Source: Opitutia bacterium (GTDB lineage: Bacteria > Verrucomicrobiota > Verrucomicrobiia > Opitutales > UBA953). Taken from it: DNA of 8,416 nt. Under the pieces are notes generated by a model. That model did no database searches. It worked only from the letters and a program-made list of their open reading frames with translations, and had not been told where the DNA came from. The position numbers and the translations under genes are program-made. This document shows positions 1 to 6,809 of the stretch, piece after piece (position 1 is the stretch's first letter; each line of letters starts with the position of its first letter). The stretch spans positions 2,530-10,945 of the forward strand of contig JAJPZB010000071.1 in NCBI GenBank assembly GCA_021204635.1, given 5' to 3'.

Positions 1-239
1 ATCTCGCCGATGAGAGTTTTGTATTCCTCCTGCTTTTTGCGAAGCTGTTCCACGAAGTCCTTTTCCGTGTCTTGGAGAAGCCGTGCGTCGGCTTGCAGGT
101 TTGCGAGGACAGCCGGCGTCTCAGAGAAACTGTTGAGAACGTTGTCCATGTTTACAACGGCGGTTTTCACCGCCTGGGCGAAAAGCGATCCCGCCGAAAC
201 GGCAAGAACGGATGCGAGCATGATGATTTTTTTCAGCAT
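1..239 (-). CDS. Skp/OmpH-family periplasmic chaperone, 5' part only (runs off the left edge)
   Basis: The first 79 codons are visible. The start is ATG at 239-237, and the gene continues past position 1. Residues 1-21 form a signal peptide: basic MLKK, a hydrophobic core, and a cleavage site at about SLFA|Q. The mature chain begins KTAVVNMDNVLNSFSE, which matches the opening beta-strand and following turn of Skp/OmpH proteins. From about residue 45 it becomes charged and heptad-like (ARLLQDTEKDFVEQLRKKQEEY), as expected for the coiled-coil tentacle. Family members bind unfolded outer-membrane proteins in the periplasm and hand them to the BAM complex. The position just downstream of bamA is the classic arrangement and supports the call. 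The 81-nt gap to bamA has no terminator-like hairpin, so co-transcription is likely, possibly helped by a weak promoter at 280-308. There is no clear Shine-Dalgarno sequence. A second in-frame ATG lies at residue 7. Confidence 0.85.
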   Translation of the reverse strand, partial: MLKKIIMLASVLAVSAGSLFAQAVKTAVVNMDNVLNSFSETPAVLANLQADARLLQDTEKDFVEQLRKKQEEYKTLIGE

Positions 240-279
240 ATGTATTTTTTTGAGGGGTTTAATTGTTGAGGTTGTAAAA

Positions 280-308
280 ATTTTGAAGTTCCGAGGCGGC
301 TTTCGCAA
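280..308 (-). promoter_or_regulatory. Possible weak promoter in front of the Skp/OmpH gene
   Basis: On the minus strand, TTGCGA (308-303) and CAAAAT (285-280) are separated by exactly 17 nt. Each matches the sigma-70 consensus at 4 of 6 positions. It lies between the bamA stop and the chaperone ATG and would give a leader of roughly 35 nt. Matches this weak arise by chance, so this is only a candidate. Confidence 0.2.
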
Positions 309-320
309 GAACGCTGTTTG

Positions 321-3014
321 TCAGAAACTCGTTCCGAATGAAATATTGAAACGCATCCCGTCGTCGTTGTCGTCGGTCGTGTGAATTGGGAAGCCGATGT
401 CGAGGTTCAACAGCGCGCCCATGACCATCATTCGGAAGCCGAAGCCGACGTCGTCGCACCAATGGCGCGGCGAGAAATCGAACGAATCCTCGTTCACGAA
501 GCCGCCGTCGTAGAACACGGCGAAGCGGAGTTGGTCGATGATTTTTATCGTGTATTCGACGGAGACAAACGCGCCTGAGTTTCCGCCCTTGGGCTCGTCG
601 CCCTCGAACGGCGAAACGTATCCGTATTTGAATCCGCGCAAGGAGTATGGTCCGCCGTATTTTATTCTTTCAAAGAACGGCACATAGCTGTTGCCAAAGG
701 CGTGCGTCGTGTCGGCGCGCAGGCGGAGTTTGAGCGTTTGGTCTTGGTAGTCGAAGAGCGGAATCCAGTGCGCGATGTCGAAGCGCAGGTGGTAGAAGGT
801 GCAGTCGCCGCCGAAGGGCCCGCCGGTGAGTTCGTTCCTCAGCGCCACCCGCGTTCCGGAATTTGGGAAAATGTAGCTGTCGCGCGTGTCTCGCGAGAGT
901 GTCAAGCCGCCGCGCGAGAGCAGGGTGTATCCCTTTTCGTCCCAAATGAACTGCGGCATGTCGGAATCTATGCTGTAAATTTCGACGTTTTCGATTTGGT
1001 AATACGGCTCCGCGTAAATGCGCTCGAAGAGCCGGCGGCGCGCATAGAGCTTCACGCCGCCGCGAGCAGTGTCGTAGTCGTTGCTGACGTAGTTTTCCAC
1101 CTTGTAATACGCGTTGTAGCCGACGGCGAGCTCGCGCCCGAAAATCATCGGCTCCTCAAAATCGTGCTCGATGGCAGACGAGCGCAGACCGATTTGCACG
1201 CGGAAGCGGAATTTTTGCCCGCCGCCGCGGAAGTGGTTCTTGTAATTGAAAATGTCGAAATTCGATTGGTTGAACTCGATATAGCCCGAGAGGCTTTCGA
1301 CCGTGGAGAAACTGCCGCCAAACGAAAACGTCCCTGTCGGCGCCTCGCGCACCGAGACCACGAGATCCTTTTGCCCGGGAATATTCGTGTCCGCCGCATT
1401 CACGGAGACATATGCCCTGCCGTCGTTCTGGCGGAAATAGCTCGTGTTCTTTATGCGCGATTCGGAGGTTTTCATGCGCACCAAGTCGAAAACTTCGCCT
1501 GGCGCAAGAACGAGTTCGCGCAAGATGACCTCGGATTTCGTTATCGTGTTGCCTTCGATTCGTATCGAGCGCAGGTAAGATTTTTCGCCCTCGTCGATGA
1601 TGAATTTCAGCGCAACCTGCCCTGTGTCGATGTTGGGGCTGCGCTTCACGTTGACGCGGCAATTCAGATAGCCCACTTGCCCGTAGTACTCGCGGATTTT
1701 CTCCATCGCGACATTGACCGCGCGCGGCGAATACGCCATTCCCGTCAGCAAAACGTCGTAGTTGCTGTCTTCGCCTTGGCGCGTGCCTCGCGGCGACGTT
1801 CGCGCGAGCATTGCGCGAATCGCGTCTTCCGTGAATCTCGCGTGGCTTTTCCCGAGTGAATTGCCCTCGATTTTTATGTCGCCGACGGAATAGAGAATCC
1901 CTTCGTCGATGACTATTTCGAGCGAGAGCGAGCCCTCGGTCTCTTCGTTGTTCACCTCGCAATATCCCTCGGAGAGCTCGGAGTATGACTGTCCGTAAAC
2001 CTTGGCGTCGAGATAGCCCTTGTTTTGGTAGAAATTCACGAGGGCATTGAGGTCGTTTTTATAAACAGAATAGCTGAATCGCCCGAGGTCTCGGATTGGC
2101 GAGAATTTCAAAAATCTGTTTCCCGGCCACTCCGAAAAATCGAGCGTGTATGCCCAGGGCGAAGTCTGCATCGCATAGCGCAAATCGGCGTCTGAAAACG
2201 ATTTGTTGCCGATAAAATCTATCTTTTTAATGCGCGTGTTGAGGTTTTCGACAATCGTGAAAGTGACCCGCGCGGTCTGCGTTTCCTCATCGACGTCTAT
2301 GCGGTCTGTAATCTCGGCAAACGGATATTTTAGCTCGTATTTTTTCTTGATTCTCGCGAGTGCGCGCGCGACCAAGACGCGGTCGAGCGGCGAGCCGACG
2401 ACCATTCCCGCCTCGGTGCACTCTTTGATCAATTTGCCTCGGAAAAAGCTGATGATGGAATTGCTGTTGTCCTGCGTCGAATCGTAGCTGTTTACGATGA
2501 TTCGCTCGTATTCGCCCTGCGCCTCCGGCGTGCCGCTTTCCCACTCTTTGTTGCCCTCGAAGTAAATCCCGACGAGCAACGGTCGCGCAATATAGCTGAT
2601 TTGCAGCGTCGTGGTGGCGTCGGACGAATTTAAAATCGGGTCGATTGCGACAAAATCGAAAAGCCCCGTCGCGTAGAGCGCGCGGATGGAATCTGCAACT
2701 TCCTGCACCGAAATTCTCTTGCCCTCGCGCAGAGAAACGTGTGCGAGAATCATTCCGCGGTCAATCACCGGTCCGCCCTCGTTTTTGCAAACGATGTTAT
2801 CTACGACAATCCCCGTCGCGCTCGTGGCGATGTCTGATGACCGCGGCGCAGTGGAACGCGAACTCGGTTGTTGCGAGAACGACCGCGACGATTGCGCCAA
2901 TGCCTGCGCCGGCACGAGTGCGCCCGCCACGACAATGGCGACGAACAGCCACGCAGCCGCCGCGGCAGCGACGAATTTTGCGAGTAAGCCCGATGACTGT
3001 CTTGCGATGCCCAT
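321..3014 (-). CDS. bamA: Outer membrane protein assembly factor BamA
   Basis: This is the core of the BAM complex, which folds and inserts beta-barrel proteins into the outer membrane. The ATG at 3014-3012 gives 897 aa. The TTG one codon upstream (3017) is an alternative. Residues 1-41 form a long signal peptide with an Ala-rich core ending near AQALA|Q. Five POTRA domains follow, at about 68-145, 146-258, 259-374, 375-478 and 479-559. The last four each open with a strand and a G-N or G-D turn (YFEGNKEW, DFIGNKSF, KIEGNSLG, RIEGNTIT). A 16-stranded-type barrel fills 560-897. It contains SRDTRDSYIFPNSG, the loop-6 Arg motif YSLRGFKYGY, and a C-terminal beta-signal ending in Phe (NISFGTSF). 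The protein is about 90 residues longer than E. coli BamA, mostly from larger POTRA2 and POTRA3. A strong GAGGTGGAG ribosome site (3034-3026) lies inside the end of dnaB, and the dnaB stop overlaps this start as TGATG, so translation is probably coupled. The Skp-like gene follows. Confidence 0.96.
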   Translation of the reverse strand: MGIARQSSGLLAKFVAAAAAAWLFVAIVVAGALVPAQALAQSSRSFSQQPSSRSTAPRSSDIATSATGIVVDNIVCKNEGGPVIDRGMILAHVSLREGKRISVQEVADSIRALYATGLFDFVAIDPILNSSDATTTLQISYIARPLLVGIYFEGNKEWESGTPEAQGEYERIIVNSYDSTQDNSNSIISFFRGKLIKECTEAGMVVGSPLDRVLVARALARIKKKYELKYPFAEITDRIDVDEETQTARVTFTIVENLNTRIKKIDFIGNKSFSDADLRYAMQTSPWAYTLDFSEWPGNRFLKFSPIRDLGRFSYSVYKNDLNALVNFYQNKGYLDAKVYGQSYSELSEGYCEVNNEETEGSLSLEIVIDEGILYSVGDIKIEGNSLGKSHARFTEDAIRAMLARTSPRGTRQGEDSNYDVLLTGMAYSPRAVNVAMEKIREYYGQVGYLNCRVNVKRSPNIDTGQVALKFIIDEGEKSYLRSIRIEGNTITKSEVILRELVLAPGEVFDLVRMKTSESRIKNTSYFRQNDGRAYVSVNAADTNIPGQKDLVVSVREAPTGTFSFGGSFSTVESLSGYIEFNQSNFDIFNYKNHFRGGGQKFRFRVQIGLRSSAIEHDFEEPMIFGRELAVGYNAYYKVENYVSNDYDTARGGVKLYARRRLFERIYAEPYYQIENVEIYSIDSDMPQFIWDEKGYTLLSRGGLTLSRDTRDSYIFPNSGTRVALRNELTGGPFGGDCTFYHLRFDIAHWIPLFDYQDQTLKLRLRADTTHAFGNSYVPFFERIKYGGPYSLRGFKYGYVSPFEGDEPKGGNSGAFVSVEYTIKIIDQLRFAVFYDGGFVNEDSFDFSPRHWCDDVGFGFRMMVMGALLNLDIGFPIHTTDDNDDGMRFNISFGTSF

Positions 3015-4591
3015 CAAAATTCCGGCTCCACCTCTGAATTTTTCGCCGGTGTCTCAAAGCGAGTGATTTGGCTGTGAAAGTGCAGGGGGATTTCGCCGGT
3101 CGGCCCGTTTCGCTGTTTCGCGATAATCAGCGTGCGCTCCCGCACGTTGCGCATTTTGTCTTCCTCGTCGTCTGTTGCGGATTTTTTTTGCCCGCGATGC
3201 CTGTTGATGTCGATGAGCATGATTACGTCGGCGTCCTGCTCGATAGAGCCGGATTCGCGCAGGTCGCTCGGACGCGGCTTGCGATCCTCCTTGTCGGAAT
3301 CGCGGTTCAACTGCGCGAGAGCGATGACCGGAATGTTAAATTCTTTCGCCATCGCCTTGATTGCGCGCGACGCCTCCGCGATTTGTTGTTCGCGCGGCAA
3401 CCGAGAATCCGTGCCGTTGATGAGCTGTAGATAGTCGATGACCATCATGTCGAGTGGCTTGCGAGAGTGTAGCCGCCGTGCCTTCGCGCGAATTTCCATG
3501 ATCGTCTGCCCGCCGAGATCGTCGATGTAAAGGCTACGCGATTCGTATTCGTCTTTCACGGCGTAGAGTTTTTCGATGTCCTCAGGTTTCCCATACCCGC
3601 GTTGTAACCTTTTCAAATCGATGCGCGATTTTGACGCGAAAAGACGCTGCACCAAGTCCTCCGCAGTCATTTCCAAGCTGAACAGCAAGATGTTGCGCGA
3701 AGGTTTGTTTTGCTTTTCCCGTGCTTTGTCGAAGAGCGCCGCCTCGATGAAATTCAGCGCGATAGAGGTCTTGCCCATGCCGGGGCGCGCCGCGACGACA
3801 ATCATTTGCCCGGGGTGAAACCCAAATGTCATCGCGTCGAGTTCGGGAAAGCCCGACGGGATGCCGGAAATCGCGTCGCGGTTTTGCAACATTTTTTGCA
3901 AAATCACCATCGTCCGCGCCGTGATTCCGTTTTTCTGGCTCGTGTTGTAGGTGCTGTCCTGGACATTGTCGCCGGCAATCGCGAAAAAAGCTTTTTCTAC
4001 TTTTTCGAGAATATTTTTTATGTCGTCGGCGTCCGAAAATGCGCTTTCCGCCGTCATTGAGGCGGTTTCGATGAGTTTCCGGCGAAAGTATTTTTCCTTG
4101 ACAATCTCGCGCCAGTGCGGGGCGTGAACCACTGTCGCGGCTTTGTTGGCGAGCTCCAAGATGAAGCCCGGACCGCCGACATCTTCGAGCTTGCCCATGC
4201 GCCGCAACTCCTCCATGAGCGCTATCGTGTCAATGGGCTTGCCCTCCGAGCTCAGGTTGGAAATTGCCTCGAAAACGATTTGGTGCTCCGTCCGGAAAAA
4301 TGTCTCCGACGTGATTTTTTGCGACTGGCAATCCGCGAGGACATCGCCGCCTTCCGACAAAATTATCGCCGACAACAAGCCCTGTTCCGCTTCTGCGTTG
4401 TAGGGCGGGACGCGCGTGCCGTAGATGGACGCGTCGTTCGCGTCCGCGACAACAAACCTCTTTCCCCCGCGAGGGCGACGCGCCGTTGGTCTCGCCACTC
4501 TCTTGGACGCCGCCACAGACCCTGCGTCGTTCATCTCGGGAACGTCGGCGGGGGCTTCGTTCGGCTCGAAAAATGGAACGTCGTCGGGCAT
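3014..4591 (-). CDS. dnaB: Replicative DNA helicase DnaB
   Basis: This is the hexameric ring helicase that unwinds DNA at the replication fork and works with primase. The ATG at 4591 gives 525 aa, a little longer than the usual 450-470. After a poorly conserved basic/acidic extension of about 60 residues, the N-terminal domain starts at PPYNAEAEQGLLSAII (about 62-77). The RecA-like ATPase domain begins near SGIPSGFPELDAMTFGFHPGQ. Walker A is ARPGMGKTSIAL (268-279). Walker B is MMVIDYLQLI (382-391). Motif H4 is IALAQLNRD, and the C-terminal conserved block is SDLRESGSIEQDADVIM. A charged insert (about 470-485, QKKSATDDEEDKM) lies before the final strand. No intein interrupts the Walker A region. 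The open frame extends upstream without an ATG. TTG codons at 4648 and 4630 are possible starts, the latter with AAAGG 8 nt ahead, so the N terminus is uncertain. The stop overlaps the bamA start by one base. Confidence 0.96.
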   Translation of the reverse strand: MPDDVPFFEPNEAPADVPEMNDAGSVAASKRVARPTARRPRGGKRFVVADANDASIYGTRVPPYNAEAEQGLLSAIILSEGGDVLADCQSQKITSETFFRTEHQIVFEAISNLSSEGKPIDTIALMEELRRMGKLEDVGGPGFILELANKAATVVHAPHWREIVKEKYFRRKLIETASMTAESAFSDADDIKNILEKVEKAFFAIAGDNVQDSTYNTSQKNGITARTMVILQKMLQNRDAISGIPSGFPELDAMTFGFHPGQMIVVAARPGMGKTSIALNFIEAALFDKAREKQNKPSRNILLFSLEMTAEDLVQRLFASKSRIDLKRLQRGYGKPEDIEKLYAVKDEYESRSLYIDDLGGQTIMEIRAKARRLHSRKPLDMMVIDYLQLINGTDSRLPREQQIAEASRAIKAMAKEFNIPVIALAQLNRDSDKEDRKPRPSDLRESGSIEQDADVIMLIDINRHRGQKKSATDDEEDKMRNVRERTLIIAKQRNGPTGEIPLHFHSQITRFETPAKNSEVEPEF

Positions 4592-4681
4592 GTGCGGGTT
4601 CGATTGAAAAGTTTTGTCAATTCTGAACAAATTCCCCCGCCTTTGCAACTTTGCAGAAAATATGCCCTTTTCTTCATTGTT

Positions 4682-4707
4682 GTCGCCACCATCGCCACCG
4701 TGGCGAC
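4682..4707 (-). other. 8-bp perfect hairpin between tsaB and dnaB
   Basis: GTCGCCAC (4682-4689) is the exact reverse complement of GTGGCGAC (4700-4707), with a 10-nt loop. The left arm and loop also contain a 9-nt tandem duplication (TCGCCACCA then TCGCCACCG). The transcribed strand has no U-tract after the stem, so it does not look like an intrinsic terminator. It could be an mRNA structure, a processing site, or a by-product of the tandem repeat. Confidence 0.5.
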
Positions 4708-4723
4708 CATTGCATCGTTGCCA

Positions 4724-4738
4724 GGGTTGGTGGTGGGG
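4724..4738 (-). repeat. CACCACCAACCC dispersed motif, copy A, directly after the tsaB stop
   Basis: The minus strand reads CCCCACCACCAACCC immediately after the tsaB TAG (4741-4739). The 12-nt core is shared with four other copies to the right. This is the only copy outside a coding sequence, and it is oriented in the transcription direction like the others. Confidence 0.75.
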
Positions 4739-5419
4739 CTAACCCGCGTTGGCGCCGTGCCGTTGCGGCTTCCACTTGGCATAGTCGGTGGCGGCAGTTG
4801 TGTTCACGGCGTCGGGTTTGTCGCCACAATCGCGCAAAATTTCGGGATGGTGGTGGAAAATCGCCGGATTGTCTCGCAACAGACCCGCCATGTCCAACGT
4901 CGTAAATTCCAAGCCAGACGGTGGTGTCCGCCTCAGCGGGAATGCGAAAATTTTCCCGCCGATTTCCTGCGACAACCCCGCGCCCGAGACCTCCGAAAAC
5001 CTCTCCGCCACCATCCCGCCTTTGACGCCGAGCACGTTGAATTTGCCCATGCGGGATTCCGCCACAATGGCAAAATCGCGCTCCTGCGGAAATGCCTGCA
5101 AAATCAATTTCGCCGCAAGCGTGAGGCTTTGAAACGCAAAGACGCGCGGCATCGTGGCGGGCGAGAGCGCGAACTTTGTGCGGATTGCCATCGCCGCAAT
5201 GCGAATCCCGAGAATCGAGCCCGGCCCTTCGCAAAACAAGAATCCCGGCGCCTCTGCGCGCGGCGAAACCCTTTCTAGCGCGGGGAAAATCCCCTCCAAC
5301 GCGGGACCCTTTTCATAGAAAAATTGCGCCCACGAGCAAGCGTCTGCCGACAATCTCGCCACAATCGCGCCCTCCGGCGAAGACGCGTCAAGCAAAATAA
5401 AATTCCCAATCTCCGGCAT
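4739..5419 (-). CDS. tsaB: TsaB, tRNA N6-threonylcarbamoyladenosine (t6A) biosynthesis protein
   Basis: TsaB is the non-catalytic ASKHA-fold partner of TsaD. With TsaE it supports transfer of threonylcarbamoyl to A37 of ANN-reading tRNAs. The ATG at 5419 gives 226 aa, the usual length. The longer frame back to 5533 runs into the preceding gene and encodes nothing family-like. The first strand FILLDASSPEGAIVARL (7-23) replaces the usual I-D-T-S type opening. The hallmark motif is GPGSILGIRIAAM (65-77, family GPGSFTGLR). ESRMGKFNVL (121-130) corresponds to the family DARMGEVY segment. The C terminus (PDAVNTTAATDYAKWKPQR) fits the family tail poorly but recognisably. The start lies 11 nt after the lpxR-like stop with no obvious Shine-Dalgarno, so it is likely translated from the same message. 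TsaB is normally essential, so this diverged copy is probably functional. Confidence 0.88.
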   Translation of the reverse strand: MPEIGNFILLDASSPEGAIVARLSADACSWAQFFYEKGPALEGIFPALERVSPRAEAPGFLFCEGPGSILGIRIAAMAIRTKFALSPATMPRVFAFQSLTLAAKLILQAFPQERDFAIVAESRMGKFNVLGVKGGMVAERFSEVSGAGLSQEIGGKIFAFPLRRTPPSGLEFTTLDMAGLLRDNPAIFHHHPEILRDCGDKPDAVNTTAATDYAKWKPQRHGANAG

Positions 5420-5430
5420 TTGCCCGCGCG

Positions 5431-6357
5431 TTAAAACGAGAATGAAATTTTCACGCCGCCCCACGCCGAAAACGTGTGGTCGGCCTCCGAGAAATCTTTC
5501 GTGCGGAACGACTGGTAAACCGTCAGCGTCCAATGCCCGTAGATTATTTCTATGCCGATGGAACTTTGAAACGCGAACGGGTAGGGCTGGATGTCGGTGT
5601 CGAAATGGCGAAGCAATTCGCCACCGAGCGTGACGTCGTAGATCATGGCGTCGCCCTCAAAATCCCAAAACGCGTAGATGCTATCGACCTTCGATTGAAT
5701 GGCGACCGCCGTGCTTTGGCGCATTGGCGTGTAGCCGAAATTTTTCGGCAAATTGTATCCAAAACGCAATTGCGCGCCGGCGGAAAGCATTGTCCTGACC
5801 GTCCCGAGTTCCGCAAAACCGCGGCAAATGAGGTCGCTCCCCCAGCCCGATTCCATTTCCCCCGCGAGAACAAAGCGCGTGCGGACCTCGCCGAGCAAAT
5901 TTATCCCTGGCTGGTTCGGCACCTGCGAATCCCAGCCGTTGAGCGTTTCCTCGCCGATGAGGTGGTGAAAATCGCGCTGGATGCCGTGCGCCATCGACGC
6001 CCGCCCGACTGCGCCAACCTGCAATTCCGTCGAGAACATGATGTCGTCTTCCCAGACCGAGCGCCCCGCCGAAACGTAGATAAATCCGGCATAAGGGTGG
6101 TCGTTTGGTGGCGCGGCAGGGGCGACGTGGTCCTTCGGCGAATACATTTCCTGCCCGAAAGTGAAGAAATAGGCGCCTTCTTCGCCATTGTCGCCGCCGA
6201 GCGTGTATGCGAGCCGCGTGTGGTTCGTGTAATACTTGTCCGACCAACGGCCCCAATAGTCGTCTTCGTCTGCAACCGAGAATGTGTCTGCAAAAACCGA
6301 ACAGGTAAAAACGGCGGAAAACGCTGCCGTTGCCGCGATGGTCGGGATATACCTCAT
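5431..6357 (-). CDS. LpxR-like outer-membrane lipid A 3'-O-deacylase family protein (DUF2219)
   Basis: The family consists of 12-stranded outer-membrane barrels that can remove the 3'-acyloxyacyl group from lipid A. The ATG at 6357 gives 308 aa and sits right before a good signal peptide (MRYIPTIAATAAFSAVF, cleavage after VFA, residue 23). An ATG at 6441 in the same frame would add 28 residues ahead of it and is less likely. Family motifs seen are KYYTNHTRLAYT (41-52), FTFGQEMYSPKD (65-76), NDHPYAGFIY (85-94), VGAVGRASMAHGIQRDFHHLIGEE (114-137) with GWDSQVPNQPG, and a barrel C terminus ending in Phe (GVKISFSF). Compared with Salmonella LpxR (from memory), Gln, the catalytic His and Glu are kept as Q127, H131 and E137. 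The N-terminal Asn-Asp active-site pair (N9, D10) reads D30-E31 here. Family assignment is confident. Deacylase activity on this organism's lipid A is inferred. It heads the leftward cluster, with tsaB 11 nt downstream. Confidence 0.82.
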   Translation of the reverse strand: MRYIPTIAATAAFSAVFTCSVFADTFSVADEDDYWGRWSDKYYTNHTRLAYTLGGDNGEEGAYFFTFGQEMYSPKDHVAPAAPPNDHPYAGFIYVSAGRSVWEDDIMFSTELQVGAVGRASMAHGIQRDFHHLIGEETLNGWDSQVPNQPGINLLGEVRTRFVLAGEMESGWGSDLICRGFAELGTVRTMLSAGAQLRFGYNLPKNFGYTPMRQSTAVAIQSKVDSIYAFWDFEGDAMIYDVTLGGELLRHFDTDIQPYPFAFQSSIGIEIIYGHWTLTVYQSFRTKDFSEADHTFSAWGGVKISFSF

Positions 6358-6403
6358 CTGAAGGGGCAACGCTATCAATCGCGCGAAAAATTGCAAACAC
6401 CGA

Positions 6404-6432
6404 GTTTTATTCGTTGACTTTTCCCGCGCCAA
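6404..6432 (-). promoter_or_regulatory. Possible promoter for the lpxR-like/tsaB cluster
   Basis: On the minus strand TTGGCG (6432-6427) and TAAAAC (6409-6404) are 17 nt apart, each 4 of 6 to the sigma-70 consensus. It would give a leader of about 40 nt to the ATG at 6357 and would exclude the longer 6441 start. It sits in the 118-bp divergent gap shared with rpsT, where some promoter is expected. Confidence 0.22.
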
Positions 6433-6475
6433 TATTGTCATATCGACATTTCAAAAAATTTTACAGAAGACCGTA
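6414..6475 (+). promoter_or_regulatory. rpsT: rpsT upstream region
   Basis: The AT-rich half of the divergent gap in front of rpsT must carry its promoter. TTGACT (6414-6419) is a good -35 candidate, but the best-spaced -10 (TCATAT, 6438-6443, 18-nt spacer) is poor. An 8-bp palindrome CAATATTG (6430-6437) and a short inverted repeat TGTC/GACA (6436-6448) lie between and could be an operator. The ribosome site is weak (AGAAGA at 6465-6470). Confidence 0.25.
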
Positions 6476-6742
6476 ATGGCGAACATCAAGTCTGCACAGA
6501 AAAACATTCGTAAATCCGCGGCAAACGCGAAGCGCAATCGCGCCGTGAAAAGCCGCGTCAAGAGCGTCGCGAAAGCCGCGAAGGCCGCAGTGGCGTCCGG
6601 CAAGGCCGAGGCGGTGAAGGCCGTTGCTCCGGTCTGCGCTTCCGTTTTCGACAAGGCGGCAAAGTCCGGCGTTATCCACCCGAACAAGGCTGCGCGCATG
6701 AAATCGCGTCTCGCAAAAGCGGTGAATGCGGCTGCGAAATAA
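6476..6742 (+). CDS. rpsT: 30S ribosomal protein S20
   Basis: The 88-aa product starts MANIKSAQKNIRKSAANAKRN and is typical of S20 in length, composition (rich in Lys and Ala) and N-terminal signature. S20 is a primary 16S rRNA binder folded as a three-helix bundle that helps assemble the body of the 30S subunit. The C-terminal segment SGVIHPNKAARMKSRLAKAVN is the conserved third helix (family: GxIHKNKAARxKSRL). The gene is transcribed divergently from the lpxR-like cluster and ends in a strong intrinsic terminator 19 nt after the stop, so it is probably a monocistronic unit. The high Ala/Lys content and GC-rich codons are normal for the protein. Confidence 0.97.
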   Translation: MANIKSAQKNIRKSAANAKRNRAVKSRVKSVAKAAKAAVASGKAEAVKAVAPVCASVFDKAAKSGVIHPNKAARMKSRLAKAVNAAAK

Positions 6743-6761
6743 ATCCGCTTTTTGAACTTGG

Positions 6762-6797
6762 AAAACTCTCTTTCTTCCGCGGAAAGGGAGTTTTTTT
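6762..6797 (+). terminator. Intrinsic terminator after rpsT
   Basis: AAAACTCTCTTTCT (6762-6775) pairs with GGAAAGGGAGTTTT (6781-6794), with two G-T wobbles and a 5-nt loop (6776-6780). A run of seven T (6791-6797) follows. The stem-plus-U-tract is a textbook Rho-independent terminator starting 19 nt after the rpsT stop. Confidence 0.9.
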
Positions 6798-6809
6798 GCG
6801 CAAACCTGC

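Larger units (their letters stand above)
4592..4738 (-). promoter_or_regulatory. tsaB-dnaB intergenic leader with a possible dnaB promoter
   Basis: This 147-nt gap holds the CACCACCAACCC repeat directly after the tsaB stop, then a GTCGCCAC hairpin, then an AT-rich stretch. On the minus strand TTGCAA (4648-4643) and CAGAAT (4625-4620) are 17 nt apart and could be a weak sigma-70 promoter, each matching 4 of 6. If used, it would start transcription about 20 nt before the ATG at 4591 and rule out the upstream TTG starts. TTGACA also occurs at 4620-4615 but has no -10 partner. All of this is inference from consensus matching. Confidence 0.2.

Noticed and set aside
702..1859. Long plus-strand open frame (385 codons) opposite bamA
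   Set aside because: It is antisense to a clear BamA barrel. The product is low-complexity (rich in Arg, Ala, Val and Glu) with no recognisable domain, as expected for a GC-rich shadow frame.
4682..4707. Hairpin considered as a tsaB terminator
   Set aside because: No U-tract follows on the transcribed strand, and the stem arises from a local tandem duplication.
4115..5278. Plus-strand open frame of 387 codons across dnaB and tsaB
   Set aside because: It crosses two well-supported minus-strand genes and their intergenic leader. The translation is Arg-rich and unlike any family.
5420..5533. Upstream extension of tsaB (38 extra residues)
   Set aside because: It overlaps the 3' end of the lpxR-like gene. 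The extra residues precede the first beta-strand of the TsaB fold and match nothing.
5476..6417. Plus-strand open frame of 313 codons opposite the lpxR-like gene
   Set aside because: The opposite strand carries a signal peptide and conserved LpxR motifs. This frame shows neither.
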